A stretch of DNA of 61,834 nt, taken from the IMG/VR virus record IMGVR_UViG_3300025000_000104, positions 1 to 61,834 of that record; one strand, 5' to 3'. Shown here one piece after another: positions 16,364 to 23,905 of this stretch; position 1 is the stretch's first letter, and each line of letters begins with the position of its first letter. Source of the stretch: a virus. Under the pieces are notes generated by a model. The model ran no database searches. It had not been told where the DNA came from and saw only the letters and a list, made by a program, of their open reading frames with translations. The position numbers and the translations under genes were made by a program.

Positions 16364-17365
16364 ATGGAAAAAAAATATTTCGAACTTGCAAAACAAGCAT
16401 ATAATCGTAAAGATACTGTAGAGAACGGGGTTACATATACTTCTGATGAAAAGAATAGTGCGTTAAGAGATGCTTTTAAAGAATTAGTTCCTGATGGTAA
16501 GAATCGGTATAAAAGCTTCCGTCAAAATAAGATTGAAATCTTTGAACTTGTTGAAGAAAATGTAGACGAAATCCTTCCTAAGAGAGTTGATGATGCTTAC
16601 GGTGGTTTTGTTGAGTATCAAATTCTTGACCAAGGACAAAAACCCAAGTTTAAAACCAAAAAGGGCAAACGTGGATTGCTCAATTTCATTACAAAAGTTG
16701 GTTTGGGTGGAGTAATTGAAAGAACAAGACTTGATGTAGATTATATCAATATGACTATGGAAGCTTATGGTGGTGCAGTTTATGTCGAATTTGAGCGTTT
16801 CTTGGATGGTGTCGTAGATTGGACTGATTTAGTTAATGCTATTATTGATGGCATTATGGAAAAAATTAATCTTCAAATTCAAACTACTTTAATTGCTTCA
16901 TTTACTGGTTTATCTGCTAACATGAAAGTTCAAGCAAATGCTTTTGTTCCAAGTCAAATGGGTCAATTAATTACTAACGTTCAATCCTATGGAGACAATG
17001 TTGTAATTTTCTGTACTCCTACATTTGCAGGAACAATTGAAGAAACTCCTGGTTTTATAACAGATATGGACAAAACTGAACGCAGAGAATTTGGTAGAAT
17101 TGGTAAATTTAGAGGTGCAAGTGTAATTGTGTTGCCTAATGCCTTTGCCGATGATACTAATACAAGTAAAGTGTTAAGTGATCAATATGCGATTGTAATT
17201 GCAACGAATGAGACAAAAATTGTAAAAGTTGCATTTGAAGGAGATACCATTGTAAGAGACAATGAAAATGCTGATATGAGTATTGATTTCGAATCATATC
17301 GCAAATTTGGTATCGCTATTGTTTACAGTAATTATTATTCTATGTTTCGTAATACCTCGCTCTAA
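16364..17365 (+). CDS. Major capsid protein (HK97-type)
   Basis: 333 residues. The order of elements fits an HK97 fold: an N-terminal helical arm (KKYFELAKQAYNRKDTV), an E-loop-like segment (LDQGQKPKFKTKKGKRGLLNFITKVG), the spine-helix region with FLDGVVDWTDLVNAIIDGIMEKI, then P-domain strands (VVIFCTPTFAGTIEETPGF and FRGASVIVLPNAFADD) and a C-terminal MSIDFESYRKFGIAIVYSNYY. It forms the icosahedral shell around the portal. The ribosome site AGAAGGAGGAA is near-consensus, in keeping with high expression. A terminator follows at 17414. Confidence 0.85.
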   Translation: MEKKYFELAKQAYNRKDTVENGVTYTSDEKNSALRDAFKELVPDGKNRYKSFRQNKIEIFELVEENVDEILPKRVDDAYGGFVEYQILDQGQKPKFKTKKGKRGLLNFITKVGLGGVIERTRLDVDYINMTMEAYGGAVYVEFERFLDGVVDWTDLVNAIIDGIMEKINLQIQTTLIASFTGLSANMKVQANAFVPSQMGQLITNVQSYGDNVVIFCTPTFAGTIEETPGFITDMDKTERREFGRIGKFRGASVIVLPNAFADDTNTSKVLSDQYAIVIATNETKIVKVAFEGDTIVRDNENADMSIDFESYRKFGIAIVYSNYYSMFRNTSL

Positions 17366-17410
17366 GGATTATTTTAAAGCAAAGATAGGATAAATAGCGC
17401 AATTTGTCTT

Positions 17411-17445
17411 AAAAGAGGGTATCCTTTCTACCCTCTTCTTTGTTT
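17411..17445 (+). terminator. Rho-independent terminator after the major capsid gene
   Basis: AGAGGGTA at 17414-17421 pairs with TACCCTCT at 17429-17436, followed by TCTTTGTTTT. It ends the highly expressed capsid transcript just upstream of an endonuclease gene. Confidence 0.75.
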
Positions 17446-17484
17446 TATTTAAATTTGAAAGGTTTTCATAGAAAGGATGATAAA

Positions 17485-18306
17485 TTGGAACAAATAGAAT
17501 CTAAAATTATTACAAACAACATGAAATATTCAGGTATTTATCTAATTATAAATTTAGTAAATAATAAATTTTATGTTGGTAGTGCCAAAAATTTATGGTC
17601 ACGTAAATTAAGTCACTATAGAGATTTAAGGAATAATAAACATAAAAACACTTATTTACAACACTCTTATAATAAATATGGTTCACAAAATTTTATAATA
17701 GTATTATTAGAAAAAGTAGAGTCTAAAAATGATTTAACTAAATGTGAACAGCATTGGATAGATACATTGGATGCTTGTAATAAGGATATTGCTTATAATA
17801 TATGCCCTACTGCCGAAAGTAAATTAGGTCTCCATCATTCCGAAGAAACTAAAAGCAAAATGAGTAAATCAATGAAGGGGATTAAGCGTACAGACGAAGG
17901 TAAGAAAAATATGAGTATATCTAAAAGCAAAACTATAGTTCAATGTGCAATTGACGGTATGTTTATTAAAGAATGGGAAAGTGCTAATTATGCTTCTAAA
18001 ATATTAAACTTATCACAAACAAATATATCTGGAGCATGTGTCCATAAACACGAATATGCTCATAATTTTCTATGGTTTTTTAAATCAGAATATGAAGAAA
18101 AAGATTTTAATATTAATAAATACATACCAACTATTGGTAAAAAGATTAATCAATTTGATTTAGATGGTAAATTGATTAAAACATGGGACACCTACAAGGA
18201 TATAAGAATAGACCATAAATTTAGAACAACTTATATTCTTGGTTGTTGTGAAGGAATATATAAAAGTCATAAAGGTTTCACATGGAAATATGCTCAAACG
18301 GCATAA
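17485..18306 (+). CDS. GIY-YIG homing endonuclease with NUMOD3 and NUMOD1 repeats
   Basis: 273 residues from TTG 17485, chosen for the GAAAGGATG site before it. Residues 15-115: GIYLIINLVNNKFYVG, catalytic Arg in LWSRKLSHY, Glu in CEQHWIDTL, and Asn in AYNICPTA. Then a NUMOD3 motif (GLHHSEETKSKMSKSMKG) and two NUMOD1 repeats (VQCAIDGMFIKEWES... and INQFDLDGKLIKTWDT...GFTWKYA) that bind DNA. It cleaves near its own insertion site in related phages. It lies right behind the major capsid gene and has its own translation signals but no clear promoter. Confidence 0.9.
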   Translation: MEQIESKIITNNMKYSGIYLIINLVNNKFYVGSAKNLWSRKLSHYRDLRNNKHKNTYLQHSYNKYGSQNFIIVLLEKVESKNDLTKCEQHWIDTLDACNKDIAYNICPTAESKLGLHHSEETKSKMSKSMKGIKRTDEGKKNMSISKSKTIVQCAIDGMFIKEWESANYASKILNLSQTNISGACVHKHEYAHNFLWFFKSEYEEKDFNINKYIPTIGKKINQFDLDGKLIKTWDTYKDIRIDHKFRTTYILGCCEGIYKSHKGFTWKYAQTA

Positions 18307-18362
18307 TACCTAAGATAAATACAATATAACACTAAAATAAATAAAAAGGAATTGAAAACAAT

Positions 18363-18863
18363 ATGGCAACTCAACCAAAAACACAACCATTAGACGCAGA
18401 TACGAAAGTAAGAATAATCAACAATTCTAATAGTAAAATTCATTGGATTCAATTAAATGGTAGACCTATTACCTTGTTAAAAATAGGAACACCCTCAACT
18501 TTACCATTTATTGAATTAGAAAATATGGCTTATACTAGCGATTTAATACAAACTGGAGATATTTATGTTCAAGACAAGAATGTATTTGATGCATTAGGAC
18601 TTAATGTAAAGTACGAAGATATTAAACTTCATACTCAATTAAAGACGATGTTAGCAAATCTAAGTTCTGAAGAGTTAAAAGAAGAAATAGAAAAATTACC
18701 TAATGGTAATAAAGAATTGTTGGCAGAATTGGCTGTTGAAAATTACAATGATTTAAAAGGGTCTGTAGTTGATACAATTGAAGATGGCACAAAGGTAAAA
18801 GTAACATTAATCAAAGAAGATGAGAAAGCAAATAAACAAAATCAACAAAAGAATGATAAATAA
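18363..18863 (+). CDS. Uncharacterised structural-operon protein, 166 residues
   Basis: Not recognised. The N-terminal half is beta-rich (KVRIINNSNSKIHWIQLNGRPITLL), the centre is acidic and helical (LKTMLANLSSEELKEEIEKLPNGNKELLAELA), and the end is Lys/Asn/Gln-rich and probably disordered. It follows the capsid gene and precedes neck genes, so a head-completion or head-tail connector role is plausible by position alone. AAAAGGAATTG precedes ATG 18363. Confidence 0.6.
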   Translation: MATQPKTQPLDADTKVRIINNSNSKIHWIQLNGRPITLLKIGTPSTLPFIELENMAYTSDLIQTGDIYVQDKNVFDALGLNVKYEDIKLHTQLKTMLANLSSEELKEEIEKLPNGNKELLAELAVENYNDLKGSVVDTIEDGTKVKVTLIKEDEKANKQNQQKNDK

Positions 18864-18877
18864 AGGATGTGAATTAA

Positions 18878-19315
18878 TTGGGAACATCCTATGACTTAAT
18901 TTTTCCTAAATTCATGCATGAAATAAATGATTTTGATTTAACATCTTTAACTGAGGAACAAATGTTTGTAGAAAATAAATTAACCCTATCTAAAGCAGTA
19001 ACATTATTTAAAAAATGTAAACAAAATTTAGTTAGAGATGATATTACTGAAACATTCACAAACACATTAACTGAAGAAGAAATGTGGATTCTTGCGGATT
19101 ATATGCGAAAAGTTTGGTTAGATGAGAAAATTAATAATGGTGAATTATTGAAATTGAGATTAACAGACAAAGATTTTAAAACATTTAGTCCTGCTGATCA
19201 ATTAGGAACTATGAATAAAATAAAGTCATCTTATGATAAAGAGTTAAAATTAAAGGTTAATGATTATCTATATGATGGATATTTGTATTCTAAGTTTTAT
19301 AAGTCTGGAAGTTAA
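18878..19315 (+). CDS. Uncharacterised neck-region protein, 145 residues
   Basis: Starts at TTG 18878 behind AAAGGATGTGA, 14 bases after the previous stop, so the two are coupled. The protein is helical and acidic (FDLTSLTEEQMFVENKLTLSKA, LTEEEMWILADYMRKVWLDEKI). There are no cysteines pairs or membrane segments. Helical head-completion (connector) proteins of this size occur at this place in other tailed phages, but no family could be recognised. Confidence 0.6.
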   Translation: MGTSYDLIFPKFMHEINDFDLTSLTEEQMFVENKLTLSKAVTLFKKCKQNLVRDDITETFTNTLTEEEMWILADYMRKVWLDEKINNGELLKLRLTDKDFKTFSPADQLGTMNKIKSSYDKELKLKVNDYLYDGYLYSKFYKSGS

Positions 19316-19353
19316 TATTATAGAAGAGATATTTAATATAAGGAGGTTAGAAA

Positions 19354-19737
19354 ATGAGTGAATTTGAATATAAGGTAGTTTCAGAATCAGAATTAAATGT
19401 GCTTGATGGACTTACAGTGACAACTGCTAAAATTAATCTATTAACTCAAGGAGTAGCATCAGGATATAAAATCGCACGAGGAGTTGCTACTATTGGAAGT
19501 GCTTCAGATACTATTGTGACAGGTTTAGCAACTGTTGTTGATGCTGTGGTTTCTTTAGTTGGTGATCCATCAATGACACATATGAGTTCTACTTGTACAG
19601 TTGGAAATCAAACTGGTCAACCAGTTGCAGGAAGTATTGTAATTAAATCTTGGAAACCTACTGCTGTTGGTGATGTAACACCTATAGCTGCGTCAGATGT
19701 ATTCGCCAATGTAGCATGGATTGCAATTGGTACTTAA
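19354..19737 (+). CDS. Small beta-rich virion protein (decoration or head-fibre type)
   Basis: 127 residues, Val/Ala/Thr/Gly-rich. The segment VGNQTGQPVAGSIVIKSWKP followed by AASDVFANVAWIAIGT resembles a compact beta domain seen in phage decoration or fibre-tip proteins. The N-terminal ESELNVLDGLTVTTAKINLL resembles the short fibre anchor that begins with LNVLDG in many phage structural proteins. AAGGAGGT precedes ATG 19354, and a terminator follows. Confidence 0.6.
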   Translation: MSEFEYKVVSESELNVLDGLTVTTAKINLLTQGVASGYKIARGVATIGSASDTIVTGLATVVDAVVSLVGDPSMTHMSSTCTVGNQTGQPVAGSIVIKSWKPTAVGDVTPIAASDVFANVAWIAIGT

Positions 19738-19760
19738 TAAATATAGAAAACTAATTCATT

Positions 19761-19787
19761 GTTAGAGAATTAACTCTCTAACTTTTG
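19761..19787 (+). terminator. Rho-independent terminator
   Basis: GTTAGAGA at 19761-19768 pairs with TCTCTAAC at 19775-19782 and is followed by TTTTGT. It closes the transcript of the 19354 gene. Confidence 0.7.
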
Positions 19788-19867
19788 TATTTTATGAAGA
19801 TATTTTAAGGAGTATAAGCCTTAATATCTCCACAAAAATAATTAATTATTAAGAGGAGGAATAAATA

Positions 19868-20143
19868 ATGGCAAATATAACTGGGTATGTAAGCAAAAAA
19901 CTGACCGCGAATATTGCGGAACAAAATGTAGCACTTGGGGTAAATATTTTTCAATTAATTAAAAATGAGTCTGCTAATACGGTAACTATTAATATTGACA
20001 ATTTAACGACAGAAGAAAACGCTATAGAACTTGTAGCAGGTGCTAGTATTACAAATTTTGAAACTTATTGCAAAACATTATATTATAAAGCCACTGCTGA
20101 TGGTTCCGTTTTAAAAGTTATTGCTTTACGTGAAAAAGAGTAA
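19868..20143 (+). CDS. Small beta-rich virion protein, 91 residues
   Basis: Not recognised as a family. Alternating hydrophobic strands (LGVNIFQLIKNESANTVTINI, AIELVAGASITNF, LYYKATADGSVLKVIAL) suggest a single beta-sandwich, as in phage decoration proteins. It lies between two terminators with its own AAGAGGAGGAA ribosome site, so it may be expressed as a separate abundant unit or by read-through. Confidence 0.6.
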   Translation: MANITGYVSKKLTANIAEQNVALGVNIFQLIKNESANTVTINIDNLTTEENAIELVAGASITNFETYCKTLYYKATADGSVLKVIALREKE

Positions 20144-20155
20144 TTGTACTTTAAT

Positions 20156-20186
20156 AAGAGAGTGCTAAATCAACACTCTCTTTTCT
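20156..20186 (+). terminator. Rho-independent terminator
   Basis: AAGAGAGTG at 20156-20164 pairs with CACTCTCTT at 20174-20182 (9 bp), followed by TTCT. It follows the 91-residue virion gene. Confidence 0.7.
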
Positions 20187-20226
20187 AATTATAATTTGCA
20201 GAATATAGAAAGGAGTTGATATTAAA

Positions 20227-21399
20227 TTGACTTGGTGGACGGATTATCAAGCAAGAAGAGGAGTAGATAGAAAAATTCTATTTACAGATAACATGAAGAA
20301 TTTAGTATCAACCGAATTTGAAAATTCTACAAGTTATAATTTGGTTAAAATTAGTGGTATTGATAGAAAAACTCGTATTGTAGAAGAAAGTTCAATTATT
20401 AAGAATCCAAATAGGAAAAGATTATTATGTTTTCCTAATGAAACTATAATTGTTGGTGAGCCAGTTGAATATGACGATTCCAATTGGATTTGTGTAATGA
20501 ATGATACTACTTCTCAAATATCTGATGTTGGGATTATTGAGAGGTGTAACAACACCATCTCCTTCTACGACTCAACCTCTTCCCTCCACACAATCCCTTG
20601 CATAATAAGCAAAGGACTAATTTCCCTAGATGAACAAAAAATAATATCAACATTAGATTCTGAAATTGCAGTACAAATAAGTAACACTTCAATTACAAGA
20701 CAAATTGAAATTAATGATGTGTACAAAATTGGAATGCGTAATTATATCGTTACGGACATTAATGATATTACAATTAATGGATTGTTGTTAATGAAGATGG
20801 TGTATAGCGAAGTTGAACAACAAATTCCAACATTCACATTAGAAATTCTAAATGGAAATTCCATCCAAGTAAATGAAAATGATCCATTAACAATTAATGT
20901 TCAAATAAAAATAGATGGAATAGTTGCTTCAACTATGCCTGATTTGGTGTTTAGTAGTAGCGATATTACAAAAGCAACTATAAATTCTATGACAGGTGTT
21001 GTAACAATTTTAGATGTTGGAAATGTTATTTTTAGTTGTAAAATGGCAGATGATATTAGTGTGATGGATGTAATTAATGTTGAGATTGTTAGTGTACCAC
21101 AAAATAATTATACAGTATCACTCAGTGGTAGTACAAGTATAGTCAAAAGTTACACTAAAGAATATTTAGCAATATTTAAAAATAATGGCTTGCCTCTAGT
21201 TAAAGAATCAACTTTCTGGTTAACAGGAATTGATAATTTATCAACTACATTAGCAGTTATTGTGTCGCAAAATTCGGTAAATAATACTTGTGTGGTTAGA
21301 GGTGATGTGCTAGGTAGTGTGAAACTGTGGTGTAAAAGTGTGGATGAAGAAATTGTTAGTCAAGATGGAATGGTTGTTCAAATTAAGAGTTTGTTTTAG
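20227..21399 (+). CDS. Head-tail connector-type protein with C-terminal Ig-like (BIG2) domains
   Basis: 390 residues from TTG 20227 behind GAAAGGAGTTG. Residues 1-190 begin WWTDYQARRGVDRKILFTDN, contain strands typical of a phage adaptor, and end in a SH3-like segment (YKIGMRNYIVTDI...GLLLMKMVY). Residues 200-390 contain two immunoglobulin-like folds: FTLEILNGNSIQVNENDPL...SSSDITKATINSMTGVVT is a BIG2 pattern, and YTVSLSGSTSIVKSYTK begins the second. Ig-like add-ons are common on surface-exposed phage proteins and may help adsorption. It begins the neck/tail-completion set. Confidence 0.6.
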   Translation: MTWWTDYQARRGVDRKILFTDNMKNLVSTEFENSTSYNLVKISGIDRKTRIVEESSIIKNPNRKRLLCFPNETIIVGEPVEYDDSNWICVMNDTTSQISDVGIIERCNNTISFYDSTSSLHTIPCIISKGLISLDEQKIISTLDSEIAVQISNTSITRQIEINDVYKIGMRNYIVTDINDITINGLLLMKMVYSEVEQQIPTFTLEILNGNSIQVNENDPLTINVQIKIDGIVASTMPDLVFSSSDITKATINSMTGVVTILDVGNVIFSCKMADDISVMDVINVEIVSVPQNNYTVSLSGSTSIVKSYTKEYLAIFKNNGLPLVKESTFWLTGIDNLSTTLAVIVSQNSVNNTCVVRGDVLGSVKLWCKSVDEEIVSQDGMVVQIKSLF

Positions 21400-21415
21400 G
21401 AAGTGATTAGGTAAA

Positions 21416-21892
21416 ATGAGTAGATTTGAAGAATTAAATGACAATATTATGTCAGTATTATTTAAATTAATTGATAATCAAAATTTGTGCAAACTATTAA
21501 ATTATGCTTCATATGACCCACTTTCTGAAGCAGACGTACAAAATACTGCTACACTACTATTTGATAAAATATACCCATTCCCATTTTCTCCAGACGTAGA
21601 AACTGAAGCAAGATCACAACTTAATGTTTTATTTGAAGATTTTAAATTAGGAAAAGATAATCCTGCATTTAAAAATAATCAAGTAACATTTGTAATTGTT
21701 TGCCATAGTTCTTTATGGAGAATAAGTGGTATGTTGAGACCATTTGCTATCATGAAGGAGATTGATACATTATTTAACTCTAAAAAAGTAATCGGCATAG
21801 GGAAAATGGAGTTTAGCGGTGGAAGTTTAGCATGGGTAAATGAAAAATATTCTGGATATAGAGTTTCATATAAAGTTTATGATTTTAATTAA
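21416..21892 (+). CDS. Tail-completion or neck protein, 158 residues
   Basis: Not firmly recognised. It starts MSRFEELNDNIMSVLFKLIDNQNLCKLL, has a central VTFVIVCHSSLWRISGMLRPF strand-helix, and ends SGGSLAWVNEKYSGYRVSYKVYDF. The length and layout resemble tail terminator or head-tail joining proteins that come before the tail tube gene. It ends 1 base before the next open frame. The ribosome site GGAAGTGATTAGG is weak. Confidence 0.5.
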   Translation: MSRFEELNDNIMSVLFKLIDNQNLCKLLNYASYDPLSEADVQNTATLLFDKIYPFPFSPDVETEARSQLNVLFEDFKLGKDNPAFKNNQVTFVIVCHSSLWRISGMLRPFAIMKEIDTLFNSKKVIGIGKMEFSGGSLAWVNEKYSGYRVSYKVYDFN

Positions 21893-21919
21893 TTGTTTAT
21901 ATCAAAGGATGTGGTTAGG

Positions 21920-22636
21920 GTGGTGGTTGATGAATTACAGTTAATGCGAGGTAGAGGGATAAAAGTTGGTGATTTATTAATTAAACCATTAACAATAGGT
22001 GAGATTGAAGAATTAACAGAATCTAAATATTTTCAGTATGTGAGTATACTAGCAATAAATAAAGATTCTTTTCAAGTTAAAGATGAAGAGATAACTTTAT
22101 TTGATTTGGTATTTGCTGTTTGTGTAAAAGAAGAAGAATTTAGAAGTTTATTCTTAAAAAGCATGGGTTATTTTCTGAGAGAAGAAATAAAAATGTATGC
22201 TAACAGCAATGGGTTTTTCTTTTATACAGAGAATGAAGAAATTTGTAGTTTTATTACAAAAGATAATTATAGCGATATTATAGAAGTTATAAAATTACAA
22301 AATTGTTTGACAAAAAAAATAGAAGAAGAAGAAAATCCTGCAAATGAAAAAGCACGTCAAATTCTTGAAAGACAAAAAAGAGCGAGAGCGTTGCTTGCAA
22401 AGGCAAAAAAGCAAGGAGACGGTGAGCCACTTACATTAGCAGATTTGATTTCTATTTTAACATCAAATGGCAATGGAGTTACTGCGTTTAACGTTTGGGA
22501 TATGAATTTTTACATGTTTAATAATCAATTTAATCGTATGAAAATGCTTGATGAATATGACATTAATATAAGGTCATTACTCGCAGGGGCAAAATCTGAG
22601 GATATTCAATTAAAGCACTGGATGAGTAAAATATAA
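21920..22636 (+). CDS. Tail assembly chaperone-like protein
   Basis: 238 residues if started at GTG 21920, the first start spaced properly from AAAGGAT at 21904; the frame is open back to 21893. It has a helical core with KVGDLLIKPLTIGEIEELTES, a charged Lys/Arg/Ala stretch (KARQILERQKRARALLAKAKKQG) and a C-terminal FNVWDMNFYMFNNQFNRMKMLDEYD. The last motif (aromatic-acidic helix with a DxW-like core) resembles gp15/chaperone-type proteins of Firmicutes phages. Chaperones usually lie after the tail tube, while this one precedes it. Confidence 0.45.
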   Translation: MVVDELQLMRGRGIKVGDLLIKPLTIGEIEELTESKYFQYVSILAINKDSFQVKDEEITLFDLVFAVCVKEEEFRSLFLKSMGYFLREEIKMYANSNGFFFYTENEEICSFITKDNYSDIIEVIKLQNCLTKKIEEEENPANEKARQILERQKRARALLAKAKKQGDGEPLTLADLISILTSNGNGVTAFNVWDMNFYMFNNQFNRMKMLDEYDINIRSLLAGAKSEDIQLKHWMSKI

Positions 22637-22659
22637 TAATTGCTATGTAATAATAATCT

Positions 22660-22688
22660 AGACTTTCCGAAAGGATAGTCTTTTTTAT
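22660..22688 (+). terminator. Rho-independent terminator with GAAA loop
   Basis: AGACT pairs with AGTCT, with inner TCC/GGA closed by a GAAA loop, and is followed by TTTTTTAT. One T-T mismatch lies in the stem. It separates the chaperone-like gene from the tail-tube gene. Confidence 0.75.
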
Positions 22689-22727
22689 ATGTAACTAAAA
22701 ATTAAAATAATAAGGAGGAATAATAAT

Positions 22728-23540
22728 ATGGCAGGTAGTGACAAATTTGGCGCGAAGGAAGTTATGGATGTAACATTTTATGATACAGTTACTGGAAAAC
22801 CAGTTCTATTTTGTGACACATTAAAAGTCTCAACAATGGAAATAACAGCAAGTCAATCATATGCGAGAGGGGGAAAAGGAAATCCAAAACTATTAGTGTG
22901 GGACTTCGATAAAGAGGCAAAATTCAATATTACTGATGCTTTAATGTCTCCAAAATCATTTCAAATTCTTTCTGGAAACGCAGTTACTACAGGAGTACAA
23001 AAGATTTATATGCGTCAAGATACTGTTTGGATTGCAGACCCTAATGATGGAACTAAAATGATAGACCAAGGTGCATTATATCCACTGACTGCAACAGCAG
23101 GAGGAGCAATTACATTAGGATTTACTCCAAATGAGGCAGCAGCAGATATTCTTGTGTATGAAATTACTGATGATGGTGGTGCTGCGTTGGCAGCAGGGGC
23201 ATTGGTTGGAAAAGTATTAACTAATGTTGCTTGGGCTAATAAAAAGCTTGTTGCGTATTATTCTGTTAATCAGACTGGAGTACAAACATATTTAATTACA
23301 GCTAGTAATTTCCCTTCTTCTTATCGTATTGTTGGAGATACAGTTGTTAGAAATGCTACAACTGGTAAAGATGAGGCATTTCAATTAGTTGTAAATAATG
23401 CCAAAGTTTTATCGAATTTTACATTTACTTTCCAATCAGACGGAGATCCGTCAGCATTCGACATGAATCTCGAAGTGCTGAAAGAAAGTAGCTCAGATAA
23501 AATGGTAACAATGTCTCAATATATTAATAATACAATTTAA
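22728..23540 (+). CDS. Major tail (tube) protein
   Basis: 270 residues behind a consensus AAGGAGGAA site. The opening KEVMDVTFYDTVTGKPVLFCDTLKVSTMEITA, followed by SYARGGKGNPKLLVWDFDKEAKFNITDALMSP, is a pattern of siphophage tube proteins that describes the tube hairpins. The end, FQLVVNNAKVLSNFTFTFQSDGDPSAFDMNLEVL, is typical of the inner tube ring. Strong expression signals on both sides and terminators suit an abundant protein. It polymerises around the tape measure protein, whose gene lies 21 kb away in this window. Confidence 0.75.
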   Translation: MAGSDKFGAKEVMDVTFYDTVTGKPVLFCDTLKVSTMEITASQSYARGGKGNPKLLVWDFDKEAKFNITDALMSPKSFQILSGNAVTTGVQKIYMRQDTVWIADPNDGTKMIDQGALYPLTATAGGAITLGFTPNEAAADILVYEITDDGGAALAAGALVGKVLTNVAWANKKLVAYYSVNQTGVQTYLITASNFPSSYRIVGDTVVRNATTGKDEAFQLVVNNAKVLSNFTFTFQSDGDPSAFDMNLEVLKESSSDKMVTMSQYINNTI

Positions 23541-23543
23541 TAT

Positions 23544-23571
23544 AAATAGATAGTAGTAATACCATCTATTT
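23544..23571 (+). promoter_or_regulatory. Hairpin just upstream of the 23589 ribosome site
   Basis: AAATAGAT at 23544-23551 pairs with ATCTATTT at 23564-23571, followed by AAAGGAG. It could slow read-through from the tail-tube gene or partly mask the next ribosome site. Confidence 0.45.
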
Positions 23572-23588
23572 TAAAGGAGTTGAAATGG

Positions 23589-23789
23589 TTGAACTATAAA
23601 GTAATGGATTTTAAGGTTGGATTCTATGATTCTGACACTGTGTTTATTGATGTAGACAAAGAAATTTATCAAATTCCGGTCAGTAAAAAAGTAAAAGAGT
23701 CGAAAGACTTAATAGGTAAGTTGATTACTATTGATAATCTATATAAGGTTCCTCTAGATAAAATTGTTTTGGCAATCGTTAATAAATAA
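23589..23789 (+). CDS. Uncharacterised 66-residue protein
   Basis: Read from TTG 23589, which is correctly spaced after AAAGGAG; TTG 23580 overlaps that site. The protein is a small beta-rich domain with KVGFYDSDTVFIDVDKEIYQI and LIGKLITIDNLYKVPLDKIVL. It is not recognised. It follows the tail-tube gene and precedes an endonuclease insertion. Codon use looks like the rest of the tail operon. Confidence 0.45.
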   Translation: MNYKVMDFKVGFYDSDTVFIDVDKEIYQIPVSKKVKESKDLIGKLITIDNLYKVPLDKIVLAIVNK

Positions 23790-23837
23790 TTACATATGGT
23801 TTACTATTTGATTTTGCAAGATTAAATAGTAGTAATT

Positions 23838-23874
23838 AAGAAGGCTATATAATCCGAAATATAGTCTTCTTTCC
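23838..23874 (+). terminator. Terminator-like hairpin before the endonuclease at 23906
   Basis: AGAAGGCTATA at 23839-23849 pairs with TATAGTCTTCT at 23860-23870 with one G-U pair, followed by TTCCCATT. The U-run is short. Confidence 0.6.
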
Positions 23875-23905
23875 CATTGTCTCTAATCGGAAGGAGAATG
23901 AAAAA

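Noticed and set aside
17366-18330. A possible second copy of the major capsid gene's last codons behind the endonuclease at 17485 (shared TAATACCT).
   Set aside because: Only eight bases match, and the frame around them does not resemble the capsid end. Unlike the tape measure case it is too short to support.
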